64,000 nt of DNA from Candidatus Olsenella pullistercoris (GTDB lineage: Bacteria; Actinomycetota; Coriobacteriia; Coriobacteriales; Atopobiaceae), in contig DXBM01000050.1 of assembly GCA_019116525.1 (NCBI GenBank), forward strand, positions 1 to 64,000. The letters run 5' to 3'. Shown here piece after piece: positions 56,491 to 64,000 of this stretch. Made by a program: the position numbers and the translations under genes. The notes under the pieces are model-generated. The model was not told where the DNA came from and ran no database searches. It worked only from the letters and a program-made list of their open reading frames with translations. How positions within the stretch are numbered: position 1 is the first letter of the stretch; each line of letters starts with the position of its first letter.

Positions 56491-57291
56491 ATGGAAGTTA
56501 ATGCCGTTCAGATTGCTCTTATCTTCATCGTCACGTTCATCGCGGCTATCGACCAGTTCGACTTCTTGGAGTCGCTCTACCAGCCGATCGTGACCGGTCC
56601 CATCGTGGGCGCCATTCTCGGCAACGTCGAGCTTGGCCTCATCGTCGGTGGCACCTACCAGCTCATGACCATTGGTAACATGCCGATCGGTGGTGCTCAG
56701 CCGCCCAACGCTGTTATTGGTGGCATCATGGCGGCCATCTTTGCCTGCACGCTCGAGAACATGGATCCCAACCTGGCGGTTGCGACGGCCATCCCGTTCG
56801 CGATGCTCGGTCAGTACGGCGTGACGCTGTTCTTCACGCTCCGTGCTCCGCTCCTCGAGTTCTTCCGCGGGTGCGCCGAGAAGGCTGACACCAAGGGCAT
56901 CACCAAGTGGACGATCATCTCCGAGATCATCCTCGGCCTGATCTTCGCCGTCATCGTGACCCTGTTCTTCATCGCTGGTCTTGCTGTTGGTCAGCAGGTC
57001 GTCGACGCCATCCCCGCGTGGCTCAACGAGGGCCTCTCCCAGGCTGGCAACATGATGAAGTTCGTCGGCTTCGCCATCCTGCTCAAGATTATGATGAGCC
57101 GCGACATGTGGGGCTTCTTCTTCATGGGCTTCGGCCTCGCCCTCATCGCGACCAACATCCCGGCCATCTCTGGCCCTGCCCTGCTCATCCTCACCCTCAT
57201 CGGCTTCGGCATCGCCTTCTGGGACTTCCAGCAGCAGACCGAGCTGAAGGGCGCTGTCTCTGATGGAGGTGACTTCACCGATGGCATCTAA
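56491..57291 (+). CDS. PTS mannose-family EIIC component
   Basis: DQFDFLESLYQPIVTGPIVGAILGNVELGLIVGGTYQLMTIGNMPIGGAQPPN. Confidence 0.94.
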   Translation: MEVNAVQIALIFIVTFIAAIDQFDFLESLYQPIVTGPIVGAILGNVELGLIVGGTYQLMTIGNMPIGGAQPPNAVIGGIMAAIFACTLENMDPNLAVATAIPFAMLGQYGVTLFFTLRAPLLEFFRGCAEKADTKGITKWTIISEIILGLIFAVIVTLFFIAGLAVGQQVVDAIPAWLNEGLSQAGNMMKFVGFAILLKIMMSRDMWGFFFMGFGLALIATNIPAISGPALLILTLIGFGIAFWDFQQQTELKGAVSDGGDFTDGI

Positions 57292-58363
57292 CGAGTTCGT
57301 TGTCCCTGAGCGCTATGAGGACCTTACCCCTGCGGCTCAGGTTGACCAGAAGACGCTGAACCGTATGGCTCTGCGCTCCTGCTGGCTCCAGTCCTCGTTC
57401 AACTACGAGACCATGCAGTCCGGCGGCTGGCTCTTCGCCATGATCCCGGGCCTCGAGAAGGTTCACACCAACAAGAACGACCTCGCTGCGTCGATGTACC
57501 ACAACCTGGACTTCATCAACACGCACCCGTTCCTGGTGACCTTCGTCATGGGCATTGTTCTCTCCCTCGAGCAGAACAAGGTTGACACCCAGACGATCCG
57601 CGCCGTCCGCATCTCCGCTGCCTCCCCGCTCGGCGGCATCGGCGACGCTCTGTTCTGGCTGACGCTCGTGCCGATCACGGCCGGCATCACCTCGAACATG
57701 GCGCTCGAGGGCAACATCATTGCCCCGATCATCTTCCTGGTGATCTTCAACGCCGCTCAGTTCGCGTGCCGCTTCGGCCTCATGAACTGGTCCTACAAGG
57801 TTGGTACGAGCGCCATTGACGCCCTTACCGCCAACATGCAGGCGTTCACCCGCGCCGCTTCCATCCTCGGCGTCTTCGTCGTTGGCGCGCTGACCGTCAC
57901 CATGGGTGCCACCCAGATCAACCTCACGATCCCGAACGGCACCACCCGTGGCCTCTCCGCCACCACCGTGGTCGTCTCCAACGAGGAGGCCGAGAACTTC
58001 GCCGACCTCGCCGTTGACACCGAGACCGCTGAGGCTGGCACCCTTGCCATGACCGACATGGAGGGCAACCCCCTCACCGCTGCCGACGCTGACGGCAACG
58101 CTGTCACCACCGGCATCGTCGACCTTGGCAACGGCATGAGCCAGGTCACCTACGGCACCGTCACCGAGTCCCCCGTCAGCTACTCCGTGGCCTCGACGCT
58201 CGACTCCGTGATGCCCAAGCTCGTCCCGCTGGCGCTCGTGATGCTGCTGTACTTCCTCTTCGCGAAGCACAACTTCACCCCGATCAAGGGCATCATCCTG
58301 CTCCTGGTCATCGGCATCCTGGGCTCCGGCCTTGGCCTCTGGCCGAGCATCTGGACTGCGTAA
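57281..58363 (+). CDS. PTS mannose-family EIID component with large insertion
   Basis: RMALRSCWLQSSFNYETMQSGGWLFAMIPGLEKVHTNKNDLAASMYHNLDFINTHPFLVTFVMGIVLSLE; SVMPKLVPLALVMLLYFLF. Confidence 0.93.
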   Translation: MASNEFVVPERYEDLTPAAQVDQKTLNRMALRSCWLQSSFNYETMQSGGWLFAMIPGLEKVHTNKNDLAASMYHNLDFINTHPFLVTFVMGIVLSLEQNKVDTQTIRAVRISAASPLGGIGDALFWLTLVPITAGITSNMALEGNIIAPIIFLVIFNAAQFACRFGLMNWSYKVGTSAIDALTANMQAFTRAASILGVFVVGALTVTMGATQINLTIPNGTTRGLSATTVVVSNEEAENFADLAVDTETAEAGTLAMTDMEGNPLTAADADGNAVTTGIVDLGNGMSQVTYGTVTESPVSYSVASTLDSVMPKLVPLALVMLLYFLFAKHNFTPIKGIILLLVIGILGSGLGLWPSIWTA

Positions 58364-58380
58364 GCTGTCTGTTGCTTCTA

Positions 58381-58413
58381 GGGAGGCGCGCGGGCAGCAC
58401 TCGCGCGCCTCCC
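58381..58413 (+). terminator. Intrinsic terminator-like hairpin after EIID
   Basis: gggaggcgcgcg ggcagcact cgcgcgcctccc tt. Confidence 0.8.
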
Positions 58414-58417
58414 TTCT

Positions 58418-58497
58418 GCGCCACTTGTACCAGGTACAAATGGCGCAACACGGTGTCGCCCCACTTGTACCTGGTACAAGTGGCGCAAGTGGGGCGA
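58418..58497. repeat. Family C palindromic repeat (C3)
   Basis: gcgccacttgtaccaggtacaaatggcgcaacacggtgtcgccccacttgtacctggtacaagtggcgcaagtgggg. Confidence 0.9.
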
Positions 58498-58601
58498 GAG
58501 CGTGCTGGACAGGGGTATGCCCGGACGGCGTGGGGCAGATCGCCCGCAGGGGCGCGTCCGTCTCACGCTCTGCGCATATCAAGGGGTGCGGAGGGAGGCC
58601 C

Positions 58602-59330
58602 ATGGGCACCGTCTCAAGAAAGCAGCCGCTCTACGACCAGCTCGTGGACCTGCTTCGAGAGAAGATTGACAACGAGCTTGAGCCGGGGGACCTGCTTCCC
58701 TCCGAGCGCGAGCTCTCTGAGCGCTATGGCCTCTCGCGCACCACGGTTCGTCTCGCCCTGAAGGAGCTCGAGACGCTCGGGCTCATCAGTCGCCGCCACG
58801 GCAAGGGAACCTTCGTCTCCGACGCATCGCGCGAGGCGACCAACCTCATGGGCTCCTACAGCTTCACCGAGCAGATGCGCGAGATGGGGCGCTCGCCCAA
58901 GACCGTCATCCTTGAGTTCGAGGTGCGCGAGGCCGCCAAGTCCGTGGCCGACCACCTGCGCATCCGCCTCGGCGACAAGGTCTACCGCATGCGGCGCCTG
59001 CGCCTCGCCGACGACGTTCCCATGATGGTGGAGCGCACGTATCTCCCGGTGAGCGAGTTCGTCTCGCTGACCTTTGAGGACGTCGCCTCCAAGCCCCTCT
59101 ACGACATCATGGAGAAGGACTACCACGAGAAGATTCGCCTCGCCGAGGAGGAGTTCTACGCGAGCATCGCGCGCAGCGCGGACGCCCAGGCCCTCGGCAT
59201 CGCGGAGGGGGCACCGGTCCTGGAGCTCGTCCGCACTACCTACTCCGACAAGAACATGGTCATCGAGTACACGCACAGCGTCGCTCGCGCCGACCAGTTC
59301 AAGTACAAGGTCACGCACGTCAGAAGCTAG
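58602..59330 (+). CDS. GntR family (HutC/UTRA) transcriptional regulator
   Basis: QPLYDQLVDLLREKIDNELEPGDLLPSERELSERYGLSRTTVRLALKELETLGLISRRHGKGTFV. Confidence 0.94.
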   Translation: MGTVSRKQPLYDQLVDLLREKIDNELEPGDLLPSERELSERYGLSRTTVRLALKELETLGLISRRHGKGTFVSDASREATNLMGSYSFTEQMREMGRSPKTVILEFEVREAAKSVADHLRIRLGDKVYRMRRLRLADDVPMMVERTYLPVSEFVSLTFEDVASKPLYDIMEKDYHEKIRLAEEEFYASIARSADAQALGIAEGAPVLELVRTTYSDKNMVIEYTHSVARADQFKYKVTHVRS

Positions 59331-59363
59331 GCTCCACGAGCCTGGGGAAGGGAGACAGAAACG

Positions 59364-60530
59364 ATGTTTGAGATGGACGAGGCAACGCTCACCTCGATGG
59401 GCGCGCAGATCACCACGGCGGAGATTGCGCAGCAGCCGGAGCTGTGGCGTGACACCCTCAAGATCTATACCGAGAACCTCGACGCCATCGAGGCGTTTCT
59501 CGCCGACGCCCGCGCCATGGGCGACGGCCGTCTCTCCGTCGTGTTCACCGGCGCCGGCACTTCCGACTACGTTGGCGACACCGTTGCCCCGTACCTGCGC
59601 CACGCTGGCGACGTCTCGCTTTACGACTTCAAGCCCGTTGCCACCACCGACATTGTGTCCGCCCCGCGCGACTTCCTGAACCCCGACGAGCCCACGCTGC
59701 TCGTCTCGTTCGCCCGCTCCGGCAACAGCCCCGAGTCCCTTGCCGCCGTCGACGTGGCGCGCACGTTCGTGAAGAACGTCAAGTTCCTCAACATCACCTG
59801 CGCCCCCGACGGGCGTCTCGCCGTTGAGTCCGCTGACGACCCCAACGCTCTCACGCTGCTCATCCCGCGCGCCAACGACAAGGGCTTCGCCATGACCGGC
59901 TCCTACAGCTGCATGACGCTGCTCTCCACGCTCGTCTTTGACACCGCGCCGCTCGCCCAGAAGTCCGCGTGGGTCGAGACGATCGCCCTCATGGGCGAGG
60001 AGGTCGTGCGTCGCGAGGACGAGGTCAAGGCCTTCCTCGCCGGCGACTTCAACCGCGTGACCTACCTCGGCTCCGGCTCGTTCGTCGGCCTCGCCCAGGA
60101 GAGCCAGCTCAAGATCCTCGAGCTCGCCCACGGCCTCGTGGCGACCTCTTGGGACAGCTCCATGGGCTACCGCCACGGGCCCAAGTCCTTCGTTGACGAC
60201 AAGACCCTCGTCTTCGTCTTCATGAACAACGACGCCTACACCCGTCAGTACGACCTTGACATCCTGAACGAGATCGCCGGCGACAAGATCGCGCAGAAGA
60301 CGATCGCCGTCCAGCAGGACGTGGCCCCGGTCTTCGAGGGCGAGTCGTTCACCTTCTCCGGCTACGACGCGCTGCCCGAGGGCTATCTCGCCCTCCCGTT
60401 CGTGATGGTCGCCCAGACGGTCTCCCTGCTCAACTCCGTGCGCGTGGGCAACACGCCCGACACGCCGAGCCCCACCGGCACCGTCAACCGCGTGGTCAAG
60501 GGCGTCACCATCCACCCGTTCGAGGCCTAG
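59364..60530 (+). CDS. agaS: SIS-domain sugar isomerase/deaminase, AgaS family
   Basis: VVFTGAGTSDYVGDTVAPYL, LLVSFARSGNSPESLAAVDVA, LGSGSFVGLAQESQLKILELAHGLVATSWDSSMGYRHGPKSFVDDKTLVFVF. Confidence 0.9.
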   Translation: MFEMDEATLTSMGAQITTAEIAQQPELWRDTLKIYTENLDAIEAFLADARAMGDGRLSVVFTGAGTSDYVGDTVAPYLRHAGDVSLYDFKPVATTDIVSAPRDFLNPDEPTLLVSFARSGNSPESLAAVDVARTFVKNVKFLNITCAPDGRLAVESADDPNALTLLIPRANDKGFAMTGSYSCMTLLSTLVFDTAPLAQKSAWVETIALMGEEVVRREDEVKAFLAGDFNRVTYLGSGSFVGLAQESQLKILELAHGLVATSWDSSMGYRHGPKSFVDDKTLVFVFMNNDAYTRQYDLDILNEIAGDKIAQKTIAVQQDVAPVFEGESFTFSGYDALPEGYLALPFVMVAQTVSLLNSVRVGNTPDTPSPTGTVNRVVKGVTIHPFEA

Positions 60531-60538
60531 TTCCCCCG

Positions 60539-60560
60539 CGATGGGCCAAAAGGCCCATCG
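60539..60560 (+). other. Hairpin in agaS-nagA intergenic region
   Basis: cgatgggcc aaaa ggcccatcg. Confidence 0.7.
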
Positions 60561-60570
60561 CCCCAGTTTT

Positions 60571-60597
60571 GATACGAAGGGACAGTCCCTTCGTATC
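60571..60597 (+). promoter_or_regulatory. Perfect 12-bp-stem hairpin directly before nagA RBS
   Basis: gatacgaaggga cag tcccttcgtatc, 3 nt before tggagg. Confidence 0.65.
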
Positions 60598-60611
60598 ATT
60601 TGGAGGTTGAT

Positions 60612-61766
60612 ATGAGCACGTTTGCCATCAAGGCCGACCGGTTCGTCCTGCCCGGCGCCACCATGCAGGGGGGCTACCTCACCATCGCCGACGGCAAGTT
60701 CGTCGGCTGGTCCGAGCAGGCGCCCGACTGCGACATCCACGACCTCTCCGGCTGTATCGTGGGCCCGGGTCTCGTTGACACGCACATCCACGGCTTCTTC
60801 AACCATGCAACCACCGACCGCGACCCTGCCGGCATCGACGCCTCGAGCGTCGAGCTCGCGCGCCGCGGCACCACCTGCTGGCTGCCGACGACCTTCACGG
60901 AGTCCGTGGAGCAGATCGCCGACTCCTGCGCCGCCATCGCCGCGGCGGACGAGGGCCGCGACGCCGACTTCGTGGGCGCGCGCATCGGCGGCATCTACCT
61001 CGAGGGCCCGTTCTTCACCGAGGCGCACGTGGGCGCCCAGAACCCGGTCTACCTCATCGACCCGAGCGTCGAGGTCTTTGACATGTGGCAGGAGCGGGCC
61101 GGCGGGCGCATCGTGAAGAGCGCCCTTGCTGCCGAGAAGGACGGCGCGTGCGCGTACTGCGCGGCGCTGGACGCGCGTGGCGTGGTGACGGCCATCGGCC
61201 ACTCCGACGCGCACTACGACGAGGCCCTCGCCGCGGTGAACGCCGGTGCGAGCTGCTTTGTCCACACCTACAACGGTCAGCGCGGCCTGCACCACCGCGA
61301 CCCCGGCGTCACCGGCACCGCCATGACGACCAACGGCACCTACGCCGAGATCATCTGCGACGGCAAGCACGTCGTGCCCGCGGCGATCAAGGCGCTCGTG
61401 ACCGCCAAGGGCTGGGAGCACTCGGTCCTCATCACCGACTGCCTCGGCTGCGGCGGCATGCCCGAGGGCGAGTACATGTCCGGCGGCCTGCCCGTGGTCA
61501 TGAGGGGCGGCCTGTGCTACCTGCGCGACGGTGACTCCATCGCCGGCTCCGTCCTCACGCTCGCCGAGGGCGTCAAGAACATGGTGGACTGGCAGATCGT
61601 GACCGCTGAGCAGGCCATTCGCATGGCAACCGAGGTCGCCGCCCGCTCCGCTCGCATCGACGACCGCTTTGGCTCGATCAAGCCGGGCCGCGCTGCCGAC
61701 CTCACGGTCTTCAACGCCGACATGACGCTCGCCGCCACCTACGTGGGCGGCACCCTCGTCAAGTAG
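60612..61766 (+). CDS. nagA: N-acetylglucosamine/N-acetylgalactosamine-6-phosphate deacetylase
   Basis: GLVDTHIHGFFNHATTD, GIYLEGPFFTEAHVGAQNP, AIGHSDAHYDEALAAVNAGASCFVHTYN, ITDCLGCGGMPEGEY. Confidence 0.93.
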   Translation: MSTFAIKADRFVLPGATMQGGYLTIADGKFVGWSEQAPDCDIHDLSGCIVGPGLVDTHIHGFFNHATTDRDPAGIDASSVELARRGTTCWLPTTFTESVEQIADSCAAIAAADEGRDADFVGARIGGIYLEGPFFTEAHVGAQNPVYLIDPSVEVFDMWQERAGGRIVKSALAAEKDGACAYCAALDARGVVTAIGHSDAHYDEALAAVNAGASCFVHTYNGQRGLHHRDPGVTGTAMTTNGTYAEIICDGKHVVPAAIKALVTAKGWEHSVLITDCLGCGGMPEGEYMSGGLPVVMRGGLCYLRDGDSIAGSVLTLAEGVKNMVDWQIVTAEQAIRMATEVAARSARIDDRFGSIKPGRAADLTVFNADMTLAATYVGGTLVK

Positions 61767-61771
61767 CGGCT

Positions 61772-61870
61772 CTGACAGAGGGGACGGGGGGATCTGTCAA
61801 GCCTCCGTCCCCTCTGTCATGTTGACGCAAGGGACAGAGGCTTGACAGATCCCCCCGTCCCCTCTGTCAG
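61772..61870. repeat. Family B palindromic repeat, long form (B3)
   Basis: ctgacagaggggacggggggatctgtcaagcctccgtcccctctgtcatgttgacgcaagggacagaggcttgacagatccccccgtcccctctgtcag. Confidence 0.92.
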
Positions 61871-61967
61871 CTTAGGGTTTCGTCACCTTTCGCGAAGACG
61901 CCCCGGCGCGTCCTCCGGCCCGCTATCATGGCTCAAACGACCCTCGACGGCGGGAAGGGAGGCGGCC

Positions 61968-63269
61968 ATGCGGCTCAGGAGGCGCACAGGGCGCTCGAGG
62001 CGCCGCCGCAGCGTGCTTCTCGCCCTGCTCGTCGCCATCGCGCTTGCCGACACCGCCACGCTCGCCGGGGCAGCCGTGCTGCACGTGCGCCGGCTGGAGC
62101 GCGCGAGCGGCACGAACGCCGTGACGGCTCCCGAGGTGGTCGCGGAGCGCAGGGAGGGCCCCTTCACCGCAACGATCGACTACGCCGCGCTCTTCTCGGC
62201 TGACGGCCATCAGGTCTCTTCCGAGGTGCGCTGGGCCGACGACTGGTTCTTCCAGGACGCCACGGAGTACAACCACGACCTCGCGCACACCTGCGCGGTG
62301 CTCTCTGCCGTCGCCAACGCCGAGAGCGCCTACTACCAGCAGGGCTCGTCCGCGCCCGCCTACGCAGAGCAGGCCTTTGCGGAGCTCGGCTTTGAGGAGG
62401 TCTCCACGGCTTCCTACCGCTACCGCAGCGAGGTCCTCGACGAGGTCCTTGGCGTGGTTGACGGCACGGACGTGGTTGCCTACACGCTCGCCACCCGGCA
62501 CGTGACGAACTCGGAGACGGGCGAGGAGCGCCTGCTCACCGTTGTGGTGGTGCGCGGGTCGTACGGATCCGAGTGGCTCTCGAACGCTCGGATCGAGAGC
62601 GCCGAGGACGCCACCGGCGACGGGGACCACCTCGGCTTCACGCTCGCCGCGGAGGAGATCGTTGCAGACCTCGAGGAGCGCGCTGCCGAGCTCGACCCCA
62701 GCGTGGAGCGCAGCTACCTCTTCTGCGGCCACAGCAGGGGGGCGGCCGTTGCCAGCCTGCTCGCGAGCTACGTCGACGACGTGCCGGCCCTCGCGAGCGC
62801 CGAGGACGTGCGCGCGTACGGCTTTGCGACCCCCAACTGCACGTCCTCGACCGAGGCGCGCTCGGCTCGCTACGACAACATCTTCAACGTCCTCAACCCC
62901 TCTGACGTGGTGACGTCGCTCCCGCCCGCGGCGTGGGGCTACGACCGCTACGGCCAGGACGTGTGGCTCCCTGGCGAGGGCGATGCCTCGCTCGCCGCGC
63001 TCCTCCCGCGCATGCGCGCCGCCTACCTCGAGACGATGGGGGTCGCGTGCCCCGCCGACCCGTCCGACCGCTCCGTCGTGGGGGAGCTCGCCGAGCGCCT
63101 GGCTGACGCGGCCCCCTCCCTCGAGGCGCTTGCCTCGCCCCTCACGTGGCCCGACGTGGCGGCGGCGCTCATGGACGCCGATCTGCCCGGCCTGCTCTCG
63201 AGCCACTACCCCAACACCTACATCGCTTGGCTCGAGGCCACGGACGCGGGGGACCTCACCTTCTCCTAG
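61968..63269 (+). CDS. Lipase-class-3-like alpha/beta hydrolase, signal-anchored
   Basis: N-terminal TM; LFCGHSRGAAVASLLASYV (GHSRG nucleophile elbow), YGFATPNC, NIFNVLNPSDVVTSLP. Confidence 0.78.
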   Translation: MRLRRRTGRSRRRRSVLLALLVAIALADTATLAGAAVLHVRRLERASGTNAVTAPEVVAERREGPFTATIDYAALFSADGHQVSSEVRWADDWFFQDATEYNHDLAHTCAVLSAVANAESAYYQQGSSAPAYAEQAFAELGFEEVSTASYRYRSEVLDEVLGVVDGTDVVAYTLATRHVTNSETGEERLLTVVVVRGSYGSEWLSNARIESAEDATGDGDHLGFTLAAEEIVADLEERAAELDPSVERSYLFCGHSRGAAVASLLASYVDDVPALASAEDVRAYGFATPNCTSSTEARSARYDNIFNVLNPSDVVTSLPPAAWGYDRYGQDVWLPGEGDASLAALLPRMRAAYLETMGVACPADPSDRSVVGELAERLADAAPSLEALASPLTWPDVAAALMDADLPGLLSSHYPNTYIAWLEATDAGDLTFS

Positions 63270-63314
63270 CGCCGCGCAGGATGGCGCGGGGCGTGCCAGC
63301 GTCAGGTCGTAGCC

Positions 63315-63422
63315 CCTCCCAAACCGACGTTCTTCTCGCCAGAATGTAGGTTTGAGCGGCATTAAGCTCGCTGAACCCTCCTGAACCTACGCTTTGGCGA
63401 GAAAAATGTGGGTTTGGGAGGG
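63315..63422. repeat. Long imperfect inverted repeat (~39-nt arms)
   Basis: ccctcccaaaccgacgttcttctcgccagaatgtaggtt / aacctacgctttggcgagaaaaatgtgggtttgggaggg. Confidence 0.85.
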
Positions 63423-63540
63423 AATATCAGTCGCAGGAGCGTGAGCCGCGCGCAAGCAATCTGGTTTTTTGAACATACCGTCTAAAAATGCCGGCACTGA
63501 GGTAGATTCTCTCCCGTGAGCAATCGTAGGCGGGAGAGCC

Positions 63541-64000
63541 ATGGCACAGGCGAGAAGAACGGTGCGCGTCGGCATCGATGTGGGGTCCACAACGGTGAAG
63601 GCCGTCGCGGTCGAACGCCGCGGCGGGGGATGGGAGCGCGTCTTCTCGCGCTATGTGCGCCACGGCGCCCGTCAGGCCGCGACCGTTGCCGAGGTGCTGG
63701 GCGAGCTCTCCTCCGTGCTCCCGAACGTCCGCCTGTGCGCGGCGCTCACGGGCTCCGGCGCCCCGACGCTCGCCGAGGAGCTGGGGCTTCCCTACGTGCA
63801 GGAGGTCGTGGCCAACTCCATCGCCGTGCGCGAGCTCTTCCCCGAGGCGCGCTGCGCCATCGAGCTCGGCGGGCAGGACGCCAAGATCGTCTTCTTCGAG
63901 AAGGATCCGCGCACCGGTGACCTCACGGTCTCTAACATGCGCATGAACGGCTCGTGCGCGGGCGGCACCGGCGCGTTTCTCGACGAGATCGCGTCTCTGC
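63541..64000 (+). CDS. 2-hydroxyacyl-CoA dehydratase activase-like (BcrAD/BadFG family) protein, truncated at right edge
   Basis: VRVGIDVGSTTVKAVAVE ... CAIELGGQDAKIVFFEKDPRTGDLTVSNMRMNGSCAGGTGAFLDEIA. Confidence 0.9.
   Translation, partial: MAQARRTVRVGIDVGSTTVKAVAVERRGGGWERVFSRYVRHGARQAATVAEVLGELSSVLPNVRLCAALTGSGAPTLAEELGLPYVQEVVANSIAVRELFPEARCAIELGGQDAKIVFFEKDPRTGDLTVSNMRMNGSCAGGTGAFLDEIASL

Overview
This 64-kb, GC-rich window looks like ordinary chromosome from an actinobacterium, probably a Coriobacteriia/Olsenella-like organism (lineage inferred from gene content and style only). It encodes about 48 recognisable genes. Housekeeping genes include pth, prs, glmU, galE, purL, murB, pyrE, asnS, manA, mscL and dtd. 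There is a tRNA-Gln(UUG), an FMN-riboswitch-controlled riboflavin ECF transporter, and a HelD-like and a DUF3516-like helicase. Other loci are an ECF sigma factor with a putative anti-sigma factor, a serpin lipoprotein, a response regulator/ABC transporter/histidine kinase locus, and a mannose-family PTS/AgaS/NagA/PfkB/class II aldolase cluster that resembles GalNAc catabolism. No prophage, CRISPR array, transposase gene or integrative element was seen. The most unusual content is intergenic. At least four multi-copy palindromic repeat families (A-D) and several single-copy long inverted repeats were found. One family-A copy is a 120-bp element translated in frame inside the linker of a fused ECF-transporter ATPase. 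A motif GGCGAGAAGnnCG is concentrated just after stop codons and in convergent intergenic regions. Other notable points are a 28-bp perfect tandem duplication that frameshifts a nitroreductase gene, an array of five imperfect palindromes upstream of helD, an MscL with a C-terminal zinc ribbon, a YajC-like protein inside a PTS operon, and an EIID with a large insertion. All calls were made by eye; no database search was run.
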